DNA from: Pseudomonas agarici
Lineage (GTDB): Bacteria > Pseudomonadota > Gammaproteobacteria > Pseudomonadales > Pseudomonadaceae
DNA: 64,000 bases
Assembly (NCBI RefSeq): GCF_900109755.1
Contig: NZ_FOAR01000024.1
Span: forward strand, 28,778 to 92,777
Direction: 5' to 3'
Positions 51,315-61,026 of the stretch are shown here, piece after piece (position 1 is the stretch's first letter; the number at the start of each line of letters is the position of its first letter). Made by a program: the position numbers and the translations under genes. The notes below the pieces were generated by a model. It worked only from the letters and a program-made list of their open reading frames with translations, did no database searches and was not told the origin of the DNA.

Positions 51315-52078
51315 GCGGTTGGCGTCTGCTGCTGACGCGGCCGGCGGATGACTCGACCGCGCTTTCGGCGGTACTGGCCGAGGCCGGGATCTTCAGCAGT
51401 GCCTTGCCGCTGCTGGAAATCGAGCCGCTGGCTATCGATGGCGCCGGGCTGACGAAGATTCTCAAGTTGCCTTTCTATTCGGCGGCAATTGTCGTCAGCA
51501 AACCGGCTGCGCGCCTAGGGTTGGAGCTGGTGGATCAGTACTGGCCGCAACCGCCGTTGCTGCCCTGGTTCACTGTGGGTATCGCGACGGCCAAGCTGCT
51601 GGACGACTATGGCTTGCGGGTGGGCTACCCGGCCGATGGCGATGATAGCGAGGCCTTGCTCGATTTGCCGGCCTTGCGCGAGGTCCTGGCGCAGCCCGAT
51701 CCCCGTGTGCTGATCTTGCGCGGCGAGGGTGGCCGCGAGCTCCTGGCTGAGCGTTTACGCAGCCAAGGTGCTAGTGTCGACTATCTGGAACTCTATCGTC
51801 GCCGCTTGCCGGCGTATGCCGAGGGCACCCTGATCCGACAGATTTACGGGGAACGCCTGAACGGGCTGATGGTCAGCAGTGGGCAGGGTTTTGAACACCT
51901 GCAGCAGTTGGCGGGGGCGGATTGGCCGCAAGTGGCCCGGTTGCCATTGTTTGTTCCAAGCCCTCGGGTGGCGCAGATGGCCCGTGCCGCCGGGGCACAA
52001 TGTGTAGTGGATTGTCGTGGTGCCAGCGCCACGGCTTTGCTGGCGGCGCTACGGGAGTTCCCCGTACCCGCTTTCTGA
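51311..52078 (+). CDS. hemD: Uroporphyrinogen-III synthase
   Basis: A 255-residue two-lobed HemD that closes hydroxymethylbilane to uroporphyrinogen III. Sequence conservation in this family is low; recognisable parts are the N-terminal LLTRPADDS, VVSKPAARLGLE and VLILRGEGGRELLAERL, plus SSGQGFEHLQQL in the second lobe. The start overlaps the hemC stop (ATGA). Confidence 0.94.
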   Translation: MSGWRLLLTRPADDSTALSAVLAEAGIFSSALPLLEIEPLAIDGAGLTKILKLPFYSAAIVVSKPAARLGLELVDQYWPQPPLLPWFTVGIATAKLLDDYGLRVGYPADGDDSEALLDLPALREVLAQPDPRVLILRGEGGRELLAERLRSQGASVDYLELYRRRLPAYAEGTLIRQIYGERLNGLMVSSGQGFEHLQQLAGADWPQVARLPLFVPSPRVAQMARAAGAQCVVDCRGASATALLAALREFPVPAF

Positions 52079-52095
52079 ATGCGAAGGATGGATAC

Positions 52096-53223
52096 GTGAG
52101 CGAAGCAGCCTTGCCAAAAGAACAAGCTCAACCGGTGCCCGAGGCGCCGGTCAAACCGCCAGTGGCGCCTGTCGAGCGCCGTGGCAATGGTCTGGCGATC
52201 CTGGCGTTGCTGCTGGGTGCCGCTGGCGTAGCCGCGGGCGGCTGGGGTGTCTGGCAGGTGCGCAACCTGCAGGCCCATCACCTGCAGCAGGGTGGGCAAC
52301 TGCAGGACCTGGGCAACCAGGCGCAGTCGCTCAAGTTGAGCGAGCAGCAATTAGCCCTGCGTCTGGATCAGTTGCCGGGCGCCACCGAACTGGAGGATCG
52401 TCGGCGTCTGGTGGCGCAATTGCAGGGCGATCAGCAGCGCCTGAGCCAGCGCCTGGACAGCGTCCTGGGAGCCAGTCGCAAGGACTGGCGCCTCGCCGAG
52501 GCCGAGCACTTGTTGCGCCTGGCCACGTTGCGCCTATCAGCGTTGCAGGATATCCCCAGTGCCCTGGCCCTGGTCCAAGGGGCCGACGATATCCTACGGG
52601 AACAAAACGACCCAGGCTCCTTTGCTGCCCGCGAACAATTGGCCAAGAGCCTGGCGGCGCTGCGCAATACCGAGCAGCCGGATCGTACTGGACTGTTCCT
52701 GCAACTGGGTGCGTTGCGTGACCAGGTCGCACAGCTCAACGAGCTGGCGCCGGAGTACCAGGACCGCGGTGATTCCCTGCTGGGCCTGACCTCCGATGGC
52801 GACGGCGCCAGTCGCTGGGCGCAGTGGTGGGACGAGATTTCTCGCTATATCCGTATCGACTTCAACGCCAACAAGAACATTCGGCCGCTGCTCGCCGGGC
52901 AGAGCCTGACTCAGGTTCGCCTGGCCTTGCGGCTGGCACTGGAGCAGGCGCAGTGGGCGGCCCTGAATGGCCAGGCAGGGGTTTACACCCAGGCGCTGAC
53001 AGAGGCCCGTGATGTGTTGACCAGCAGTTTCAACCCAGACAGTCCGCAGAGCAAGGGCATGGTCGAACAACTTAGCGAGCTGAGCGAAAAACCGGTGACG
53101 GTGCTGACTCCGGATCTCGCCGCGACCCTCGGTGCCGTCCAGGCTTATCTCGAGCGCCGGCAGGTGGAAGTCGATAGGCCTGTGAGCGGCAACGCCAACC
53201 CGACGCAGGAGGCCCGTCCATGA
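52096..53223 (+). CDS. hemX: HemX-family protein
   Basis: A 375-residue inner-membrane protein: a Pro-rich cytoplasmic N-terminus, one transmembrane segment (LAILALLLGAAGVAAGGWGV, about residues 34-53) and a periplasmic coiled-coil domain (QLQDLGNQAQSLKLSEQQLA onwards). HemX is often mislabelled uroporphyrinogen methyltransferase but lacks that domain. I use the GTG at 52096 with GAAGGA upstream; the longer frame overlaps hemD. It overlaps hemY by 4 nt. Confidence 0.92.
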   Translation: MSEAALPKEQAQPVPEAPVKPPVAPVERRGNGLAILALLLGAAGVAAGGWGVWQVRNLQAHHLQQGGQLQDLGNQAQSLKLSEQQLALRLDQLPGATELEDRRRLVAQLQGDQQRLSQRLDSVLGASRKDWRLAEAEHLLRLATLRLSALQDIPSALALVQGADDILREQNDPGSFAAREQLAKSLAALRNTEQPDRTGLFLQLGALRDQVAQLNELAPEYQDRGDSLLGLTSDGDGASRWAQWWDEISRYIRIDFNANKNIRPLLAGQSLTQVRLALRLALEQAQWAALNGQAGVYTQALTEARDVLTSSFNPDSPQSKGMVEQLSELSEKPVTVLTPDLAATLGAVQAYLERRQVEVDRPVSGNANPTQEARP

Positions 53224-54458
53224 AACGGTTTATCGCGATTGCACTGCTGGTCATTGTCGCGGCAGGCCTGTTGGGTTTCGCGATTTCCAGGCATGCCGGT
53301 TACGTTCTGATTGCCTATGACAGCTTTCGTTACGAATCTAGCCTGTGGGCATTCCTGGGCGTGCTGCTGGTGTTGTGGCTGGTTTATCGGCTGGTCAGAT
53401 TCCTCGTTGGCCTGGTTACGGCGTCGAGTTCGGCTGCCAATCCCTGGTCCCGCCGCAACCGCAGCCGGCGGGTTCGGCTGGCTATCGAGCAAGGCCAGAT
53501 GGATCTTGCCGAAGGTCGTTGGGCCAGCGCGCAGAAGCATTTGCAGCGGGCTGCCGAAGCAGAGCGCCAGCCACTGCTTTATTACCTCGGCGCGGCGCGT
53601 GCGGCCAATGAACAAGGCAAATATGAGGAGTGCGACAGCTTGTTGGAGCGCGCACTGACGCGTCAGCCGCAGGCCCAACTGGCGATCGCGCTGAGTCACG
53701 CGCAGTTGCAAGTGGACCGTAGCGATACCGAGGGTGCTTTGGGTACGCTGCAAGCCATGCACGAGCTGCATCCTCACAGTATCCAGGTGCTGCGCCAGTT
53801 ACAGCGGCTGCATCAGCAGCGTGGCGACTGGTCGGCGGTGGTCCGGCTGTTACCGGAGCTGCGCAAGAACAAGGCGCTGGCACAAGGTGAGCTGATTGCG
53901 CTGGAGCGACGCGCCTGGGGTGAAAACCTCAGTCTGGCGGCGCGTCGTGAAGAGGACGCTACAGCGGCTCTGCAATCGCTGGAGCGGGCCTGGCAGCAAT
54001 TGTCCTCGTCCCAACGGCAGGAACCGCCACTGGTGTTGGCTTATGCCGAGCAACTGCGCCGGTTGGGGGCCGAGGTCCAAGCCGAGGAAACGTTGCACGC
54101 GGCGCTCAAGCGTCAGTACGACAGCCATCTCGCGCGTTTGTACGGGTTGCTGCGCGGGCGCGATCCGGCTCGCCAGCTACAGACCGCCGAGGGTTGGCTC
54201 AAGGAGCATCCGGCCGATGCCAGCCTGTTGTTGACACTGGGGCGCTTGTGCCTGCAAAACAGCTTGTGGGGCAAGGCTCGCGATTACCTGGAAGGTAGTC
54301 TGCGGGTGCAGCGCAACCCGGAAGCCTGTGCCGAGCTGGCCAGGCTGCTGGCCCGGTTGGGAGACACTGAGCGTAGCAACCAGTTGTTTCAGGAGGGCCT
54401 TGGCCTGTTGGACGAACGCTTGCTTGCGGTGTCTCTACCGGTGCCGGTGAGCGCCTAG
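53220..54458 (+). CDS. hemY: HemY-family protein
   Basis: A 412-residue protein with two N-terminal transmembrane segments (FIAIALLVIVAAGLLGFAIS and LWAFLGVLLVLWLVYRLV) and a TPR-rich periplasmic or cytoplasmic part (QLAIALSHAQLQVDRSDTEG, ADASLLLTLGRLCLQNSLWG). This is the gammaproteobacterial HemY, unrelated to Bacillus protoporphyrinogen oxidase HemY. It ends the hemCDXY operon. Confidence 0.93.
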   Translation: MKRFIAIALLVIVAAGLLGFAISRHAGYVLIAYDSFRYESSLWAFLGVLLVLWLVYRLVRFLVGLVTASSSAANPWSRRNRSRRVRLAIEQGQMDLAEGRWASAQKHLQRAAEAERQPLLYYLGAARAANEQGKYEECDSLLERALTRQPQAQLAIALSHAQLQVDRSDTEGALGTLQAMHELHPHSIQVLRQLQRLHQQRGDWSAVVRLLPELRKNKALAQGELIALERRAWGENLSLAARREEDATAALQSLERAWQQLSSSQRQEPPLVLAYAEQLRRLGAEVQAEETLHAALKRQYDSHLARLYGLLRGRDPARQLQTAEGWLKEHPADASLLLTLGRLCLQNSLWGKARDYLEGSLRVQRNPEACAELARLLARLGDTERSNQLFQEGLGLLDERLLAVSLPVPVSA

Positions 54459-54682
54459 AAGCGACTGGGACGGACGGTTCGCGATGAGCGCCCGTCTCAG
54501 GCTCCTGGCCTATTTCCCTGTAATACTCTGATACCGAAATCCTACTCGCTACTTAATGGTTTCATAGGATGTCTGTCGGTAATTCCCTACAGGCTTGAGG
54601 AATTATCTGCAGTGACCCTGCTTGAAAGGGCCAAGGCCTTTCCTCTACCGTAACTGCCTGTCTCTCCTGTTACGGAAAAGCC

Positions 54683-55195
54683 ATGTTCTTGGCCCGCTCA
54701 CGCTCTCTGTTCTCTCTCGCTTTTCTGGCGGCGACCCTGGTCATGGGGGCATCGTTGTACCTGGAGTATGGAGTCGGGCTGAAACCGTGCTCGCTGTGCG
54801 TGATGCAACGCCTATTTCTCGGCGGCTTCTGCCTGGTCAGCCTGATGGGCGCATTGCACGGACCCGCGCGCATCGGCCGCTGGGTCTATGGTGCGCTGGG
54901 GCTGCTGTTCGTGCTGGCGGGTGCGGCGACGGCGGTCCGGCAAGTGCTGCTGCAGCGGGTGCCATTGGAGGAACTGATGATCTGCCAGCCCGGACTGCAT
55001 TGTCTGATGCAGCAGGTATCTCCCTTCAAGGCACTGATCTTGATGTTCCGGGCGACCGCCGAGTGTGCTCAGATCCACTGGACCCTGTTCGATCTGAGTC
55101 TCCCCGAGTGGAGTTTGCTGGCATTTGTCGGCATGGGTATTCTGGCGATCTATCAGATAGTTGGCCCGGCCACAGGCTCTAAGCACCGCACCTGA
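54683..55195 (+). CDS. dsbH: Disulphide bond formation protein B family (DsbH/DsbB2)
   Basis: A 170-residue membrane protein with four transmembrane segments. The quinone-side pair C36-x-x-C39 is in KPCSLCVMQR and the periplasmic pair is likely C101 and C128 (ICQPGLHC and AECAQIHW); C107 is extra. It reoxidises periplasmic DsbA. In P. aeruginosa the paralogue at this position, between hemY and algQ, is named dsbH. An imperfect inverted repeat CTGTCGG/CCTACAG lies about 90 nt upstream (54573-54592). Confidence 0.9.
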   Translation: MFLARSRSLFSLAFLAATLVMGASLYLEYGVGLKPCSLCVMQRLFLGGFCLVSLMGALHGPARIGRWVYGALGLLFVLAGAATAVRQVLLQRVPLEELMICQPGLHCLMQQVSPFKALILMFRATAECAQIHWTLFDLSLPEWSLLAFVGMGILAIYQIVGPATGSKHRT

Positions 55196-55254
55196 AGCAG
55201 CCTATCGCCGTCCTCGGGATTAAACACTTGTATGAACTTTATCTCCTGCGTACC

Positions 55255-55293
55255 TTGAAGCGGGTGTCGTGCGGGCATAATCTGGCCCGCACG
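55255..55293 (+). promoter_or_regulatory. Palindrome around the probable algQ -10 box
   Basis: CGTGCGGGC (55268-55276) and GCCCGCACG (55285-55293) are perfect 9-bp inverted repeats around an 8-nt loop that begins ATAATCTG. TTGAAG (55255-55260) and CATAAT (55276-55281) would be -35 and -10 boxes with a 15-nt spacer, shorter than ideal, so the promoter reading is tentative. Confidence 0.4.
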
Positions 55294-55385
55294 TGTTATT
55301 GCAAATAGGTTGTTTTGTTTGGCCAAGTCAGAATCCTCGGTTTATACGAGGTCGGGCGGCACGACCCAGAAGGGAAGAGATCACC

Positions 55386-55844
55386 ATGCTCGAAAGTTGT
55401 CAGAATGCTCAGGAACGTTGGGGTGGAGTGCATCTGCTGATCGACCGCTGGTTGCAGGCGCGTCACGAACTTGTACGAGCCTATGATGCTCTTGGAGCCG
55501 AGCCCGGAGCTCTGGCGGACAATCGCCAATCGCTCCAAGAGTTTTGCGGGGGCTTAGTGGATTATGTGTCGGCCGGACACTTCGAAATCTACGAACAGCT
55601 CACCGGTGAGGCTAAGGTCTTCGGTGATGAGCGCGGGCTGGAGCTGGCCGAGACGATCTATCCACGTATCGAGGTGATCACCGAGAAGTTGCTGGCTTTC
55701 AACGACCTGTGCGACGCCGGAAAGTGCGTGGCGCAGAAGTTCCAGGAGCTGGGTGGGTTGCTGCACGAACGCTTCGAACTCGAAGACTGCCTGATCGAGG
55801 TACTGCACACCTCGCACAAGCAAGAGTTGGTCGATCCGGCTTGA
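55386..55844 (+). CDS. algQ: Anti-sigma-70 factor Rsd/AlgQ
   Basis: A 152-residue helical protein of the Rsd/AlgQ family (MLESCQNAQERWGGVHLLID, DYVSAGHFEIYEQLTGEAK, KLLAFNDLCDAGKC). It binds region 4 of RpoD and in Pseudomonas affects alginate, siderophore and stationary-phase gene expression. AAGGGAAGAGA lies before the ATG. It is single-gene and ends in a terminator. Confidence 0.95.
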   Translation: MLESCQNAQERWGGVHLLIDRWLQARHELVRAYDALGAEPGALADNRQSLQEFCGGLVDYVSAGHFEIYEQLTGEAKVFGDERGLELAETIYPRIEVITEKLLAFNDLCDAGKCVAQKFQELGGLLHERFELEDCLIEVLHTSHKQELVDPA

Positions 55845-55864
55845 GGTGTAGCGATTTCTCGATG

Positions 55865-55892
55865 AAAACGGTGCATGGGGCGCACCGTTTTT
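55865..55892. terminator. Rho-independent terminator after algQ
   Basis: AAACGGTGC and GCACCGTTT form a 9-bp stem around a 7-nt loop, followed by TT and preceded by A, so it can serve algQ and the convergent FKBP gene. Confidence 0.8.
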
Positions 55893-55908
55893 CGTTTGTG
55901 GGACGAGC

Positions 55909-56574
55909 TCAGTTGGTGACGCCCAACAATTCGATATCGAATACCAGCGGCGTATAGGGGGCGATCAGGTCACCCGCGCCATCCGCGCCATAGGCTTGTG
56001 CCGAAGGCAGCACCAGGCGCCACTTGGCGCCGACCGGCATCTGCGGCAACGCGCTGCGCCAGCCATTGATCACACTGTCCAGGCGAAACCATTGTGGTTG
56101 GCGGTTCTGGTCGAACACCGTGCCATTGGGCAAGTGCCCTACATAACGCACTTGCACCCGGCCATTGGCAGCTACTTTTTCGCCGGTGCCTGGGGTCAGT
56201 TCGGTCATCAGGATTCCATTGGACAGCTCCCGGACACCCGGCTGGGCTTTTTCTCGGGCGAGGAATTCTTTCTCGGCTTCGAGGGCTGTTTCGCTTTGCG
56301 GCTTCGTCGATTCCGCGACGATTCGGGCTTCGTGAGCGGCCAGGATCTGCTCGATTCGCTCCTCCTTCAAGGCCAGCGGCTTGCCCTGGTAAGCCTGCTG
56401 CAAACCTTCGATCAGGGCTTTGAGCTGCAGGCCCGGAACCTCCTGGCGCAAGCGTTCGCCGAGGCTGGCGCCCAGGCTATAGGCAAGGTCCTGGGCATCG
56501 TCTGTTGTTTCTTTTGGCGCGCCCTGGACCAGCGGCAAAACCAGGCACAACGACAGCAGTAGATAACGCGACAT
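55909..56574 (-). CDS. fklB: FKBP-type peptidyl-prolyl isomerase
   Basis: A 221-residue secreted FKBP: signal peptide MSRYLLLSLCLVLPLVQG, an N-terminal dimerisation domain of helices (DLAYSLGASLGERLRQEVPG) and a C-terminal FKBP domain with VQVRYVGHLPNGTVFDQNR and IAPYTPLVFDIELLGV. It belongs to the Mip/FkpA group that folds periplasmic or outer-membrane proteins. Start at 56574 is chosen; the upstream open frame is not coding. Confidence 0.92.
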   Translation of the reverse strand: MSRYLLLSLCLVLPLVQGAPKETTDDAQDLAYSLGASLGERLRQEVPGLQLKALIEGLQQAYQGKPLALKEERIEQILAAHEARIVAESTKPQSETALEAEKEFLAREKAQPGVRELSNGILMTELTPGTGEKVAANGRVQVRYVGHLPNGTVFDQNRQPQWFRLDSVINGWRSALPQMPVGAKWRLVLPSAQAYGADGAGDLIAPYTPLVFDIELLGVTN

Positions 56575-56906
56575 GGAGATTCTCCGGCCTGTGATCCGAA
56601 GGATTATGCCAGTGCTGCGCGATGGTTGTTGGAGCGCCCGCGACACCATGAAAAACTGCCGCGGGCGGTGTGATCGAAACTGGCGGTGGAGCGCGACAAA
56701 GAGTGCGCGCCCGGTCTGCAAAAATACGATGAAATATCGCTTGGGCGAGAAGAATTTTATCGGCAATTGTTTGGCTCGCCCAATGATCCCGAAGAACATT
56801 TTTTGCCGCATGCAACGCCCGGCATTCGATACTGTCAACATGCCCTAGCGGCGTTAGTCACAGAGGGCTAGTATGAGCCGCACTCACGTCAGCCAGGAGG
56901 TAAACC
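56575..56906. other. Intergenic region between FKBP gene and algP
   Basis: 332 nt without a gene. A perfect 9-bp inverted repeat TTGGGCGAG (56741-56749) and CTCGCCCAA (56775-56783) with a 25-nt AT-rich loop lies in the middle, upstream of algP. AGGAGG just before 56907 is the algP ribosome-binding site. Confidence 0.5.
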
Positions 56907-57692
56907 ATGTCGGCCACCAAGAAGCCTGTAAATACTCCGTTGCACTTACTCCAACAGTTGTCGGGCAGCTTGCTCGAACATTTGGAAAACGCTTGTTCCC
57001 AAGCCCTGGCTGATGCTGAAAAATTGCTCGCCAAACTGGAAAAACAACGCGGTAAAGCACAAGAAAAATTGCATAAATCCCGGACCAAATTGCAGGATGC
57101 CGCTGCCGCTGGAAAAGCCAAGGCGCAAGCCAAGGCCAAGACGGCCGTCAGTGAGTTGGAAGACCTGCTCGACAAGCTGAAAACCAGCCAATCCGAAACC
57201 CGCTCCTACATTTTGCAACTCAAGCGCGATGCGCAAGAGAGCCTGAAGCTGGCGCAAGGTATTGGGCGTGTGAAAGAAGCCGTGACCAAGGCTCTGTCTA
57301 CTCGAACTGCCCAAACTGCTGCGCCGGTCAAGGTTGCTGCCAAACCAGTTGCTGCTAAAGCTGCTGTTACCAAGCCGGCGACCAAACGGGTTGCTGCTAA
57401 AACGGCTGCCGCCAAACCGGCTATTGCTAAAACCGCTGCCGCCAAGCCTGCCGCCAAACCGGCTGCTGCTAAAACCGCTGCCGCCAAGCCTGCCGCCAAA
57501 CCGGCTGTTGCTAAAACCGCTGCTGCCAAGCCTGCCGTAAAACCGGCTGCTGCCAAACCGGCTGCAAACCCCCCCGCAGCTAAGCCCGTAGTTTCGACGC
57601 CAACCTCAGCAGCATCGGCATCGACTGCAACCTCTGCTCCGGCTGCTGCTCCAGCGCCGGCCTCGGTCGCCGCGCCAACCAGCGCTTCCTAA
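56907..57692 (+). CDS. algP: Histone H1-like regulator AlgP
   Basis: A 261-residue protein: an N-terminal helical part with coiled coil (LADAEKLLAKLEKQRGKAQE, residues 1-130) and a C-terminal Lys-Pro-Ala rich tail resembling eukaryotic histone H1 (AAKPAAKPAAAKTAAAKPAA). In P. aeruginosa AlgP affects alginate (algD) transcription and its repeat number is unstable. The tail here holds three 42-bp tandem repeats plus degenerate ones. It overlaps the convergent TIGR02444 gene by 4 nt. Confidence 0.95.
   Translation: MSATKKPVNTPLHLLQQLSGSLLEHLENACSQALADAEKLLAKLEKQRGKAQEKLHKSRTKLQDAAAAGKAKAQAKAKTAVSELEDLLDKLKTSQSETRSYILQLKRDAQESLKLAQGIGRVKEAVTKALSTRTAQTAAPVKVAAKPVAAKAAVTKPATKRVAAKTAAAKPAIAKTAAAKPAAKPAAAKTAAAKPAAKPAVAKTAAAKPAVKPAAAKPAANPPAAKPVVSTPTSAASASTATSAPAAAPAPASVAAPTSAS
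57426..57551 (+). repeat. Three 42-bp tandem repeats in algP
   Basis: Units start at 57426, 57468 and 57510 with GCTAAAACCGCTGC and end CCGGCTG(C/T)T. Each encodes 14 residues (AKTAAAKPAAKPA plus A or V). Unit length is a multiple of three, so slippage would change length without frameshift. Confidence 0.85.
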
Positions 57693-58153
57693 GCCTGGCT
57701 CACCGCGAGGCGCAGCTTGTGCAGCGCCTCGCGATTGAGGTGGGTCACCTGGACGGTGCTGCCGTCCAGCCACTGTGCCAGGTCGAGGGCAACTCCCTGC
57801 GGCCAACCCTGGCTCAACCCTTCCAGACGCAACAGCAACTGGCGCTCCGCTTCCAGCTCAAGTGTCTTGAGCTGATCTCTCAGCACTTTCAACTCGTTGT
57901 CTAGCAGCGCCATGGATCGCCATTGCCCACGCAATTGCCTGAGCGGTTGTATCACCTGCGCCTGCCAGTCTTGTGCAATCAGGCGCAACCGGGCCAGGCG
58001 TTCGGGTTCGCAGTTGACACCGCGCGCCCCCAGCCAGGCCGCGCAGAGCATCAGGCAGACATCCGCCCCCTGGGCTTGTAAGGCCAGGCAGGCCTCCTCC
58101 ACGCCGGGCTTGGCATAAGTCTCAAGAGAAAACGTCCACAGGTCAGCATGCAT
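57689..58153 (-). CDS. TIGR02444-family protein
   Basis: A 154-residue protein of the DUF2390/TIGR02444 family: LWTFSLETYAKPGVEEACL at the start, DVCLMLCAAWLGARGV and a helical second half. It is found next to an ABC-F gene in many pseudomonads. Function unknown. It converges with algP with a 4-nt overlap and is divergent from the ABC-F gene. Confidence 0.88.
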   Translation of the reverse strand: MHADLWTFSLETYAKPGVEEACLALQAQGADVCLMLCAAWLGARGVNCEPERLARLRLIAQDWQAQVIQPLRQLRGQWRSMALLDNELKVLRDQLKTLELEAERQLLLRLEGLSQGWPQGVALDLAQWLDGSTVQVTHLNREALHKLRLAVSQA

Positions 58154-58203
58154 GGTTCGATCCGCGCCAGTTGCGAGGGAAGCTGGTAGACTCCGCCGCC
58201 ATT

Positions 58204-60114
<1,911 letters not shown>

Positions 60115-60236
60115 TGTGCCTTGGTGTTCCTACACAAGATGTCTGCTCGTCGATGACCCTGTCCGACAAAAAACAATAGTCAATTTCAGGCCCACGGATT
60201 AGCTTAAAGGCGGGTTGGAGTTCTTATCCGAGGTGC

Positions 60237-60872
60237 ATGATGCAGATTGAGACATGGCTGGCATTTTTCGCGGCATGCTGGGTGATCAGCCTGTCCCCGG
60301 GCGCCGGTGCGATTGCCTCGATGTCCAGCGGCCTGCAATACGGTTTCCTTCGTGGCTACTGGAATGCCCTGGGCCTGCAACTGGGCCTGGCGGCACAGAT
60401 CGCGGTGATCGCCGCCGGTGTCGGTGCGGTCCTCACGGCCTCGGCCACGGCCTTCTACGCCATCAAGTGGTTCGGTGTGGCGTACTTGGTGTACCTGGCC
60501 GTCAAGCAGTGGGGCGCGCTGCCCAACGACATGACCGAAGAGTCCACGATCCGGCCGATCGGCAAACCGCTGACCTTGATGTTTCGCGGTTTCCTGGTCA
60601 ACGTCAGCAATCCCAAGGCCTTGGTGTTCATGCTCGCGGTGCTGCCGCAGTTCATCGATCCCCAGGCGCCGCTCGTGCATCAGTACCTGATCCTGGGCGC
60701 GACCATGATCGGCGTCGACATGATCGTCATGGCCGGCTACACCGGCCTGGCGGCCAAGGTCCTGCGCCTGTTGCGCACACCCAAGCAACAACGCCGCCTG
60801 AATCGGACTTTTGCCGGGTTGTTCGTGGGCGCGGCGGGATTCCTGGCGACTTTGCACAAGGCTACCCACTGA
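60237..60872 (+). CDS. LysE/RhtB-family amino acid exporter
   Basis: A 211-residue integral membrane protein with six hydrophobic segments, SLSPGAGAIASMSSGLQYGF near residue 19-38 and GFLVNVSNPKALVFMLAVLP at about 117-136, both typical of RhtB homoserine/homoserine-lactone exporters. The substrate is inferred. It follows the ABC-F gene by about 120 nt. Confidence 0.9.
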   Translation: MMQIETWLAFFAACWVISLSPGAGAIASMSSGLQYGFLRGYWNALGLQLGLAAQIAVIAAGVGAVLTASATAFYAIKWFGVAYLVYLAVKQWGALPNDMTEESTIRPIGKPLTLMFRGFLVNVSNPKALVFMLAVLPQFIDPQAPLVHQYLILGATMIGVDMIVMAGYTGLAAKVLRLLRTPKQQRRLNRTFAGLFVGAAGFLATLHKATH

Positions 60873-61026
60873 GTCCCGGTCGGCAAATACCCACAACCGA
60901 CCCTTCCCAAAGATGCCGACCGCTTATTGAAAGGCACTATTTGCGCCTCAAGGGCGCGCGGCGCTTGAGTGAAGTGCAGTGAGAGGGAACAATGTGTTAC
61001 TTCGCATTTCCATTTAGGTTGTTTCG

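Noticed and set aside
55234..55260. GAACTT upstream of algQ as an AlgU (sigma-22) promoter
   Set aside because: The -35 hexamer matches, but nothing like TCTGA occurs 16-17 nt downstream.
57300..57690. algP tandem repeats as a CRISPR-like array
   Set aside because: The repeats are directly adjacent, in frame, and encode the Lys-Pro-Ala tail; there are no spacers.
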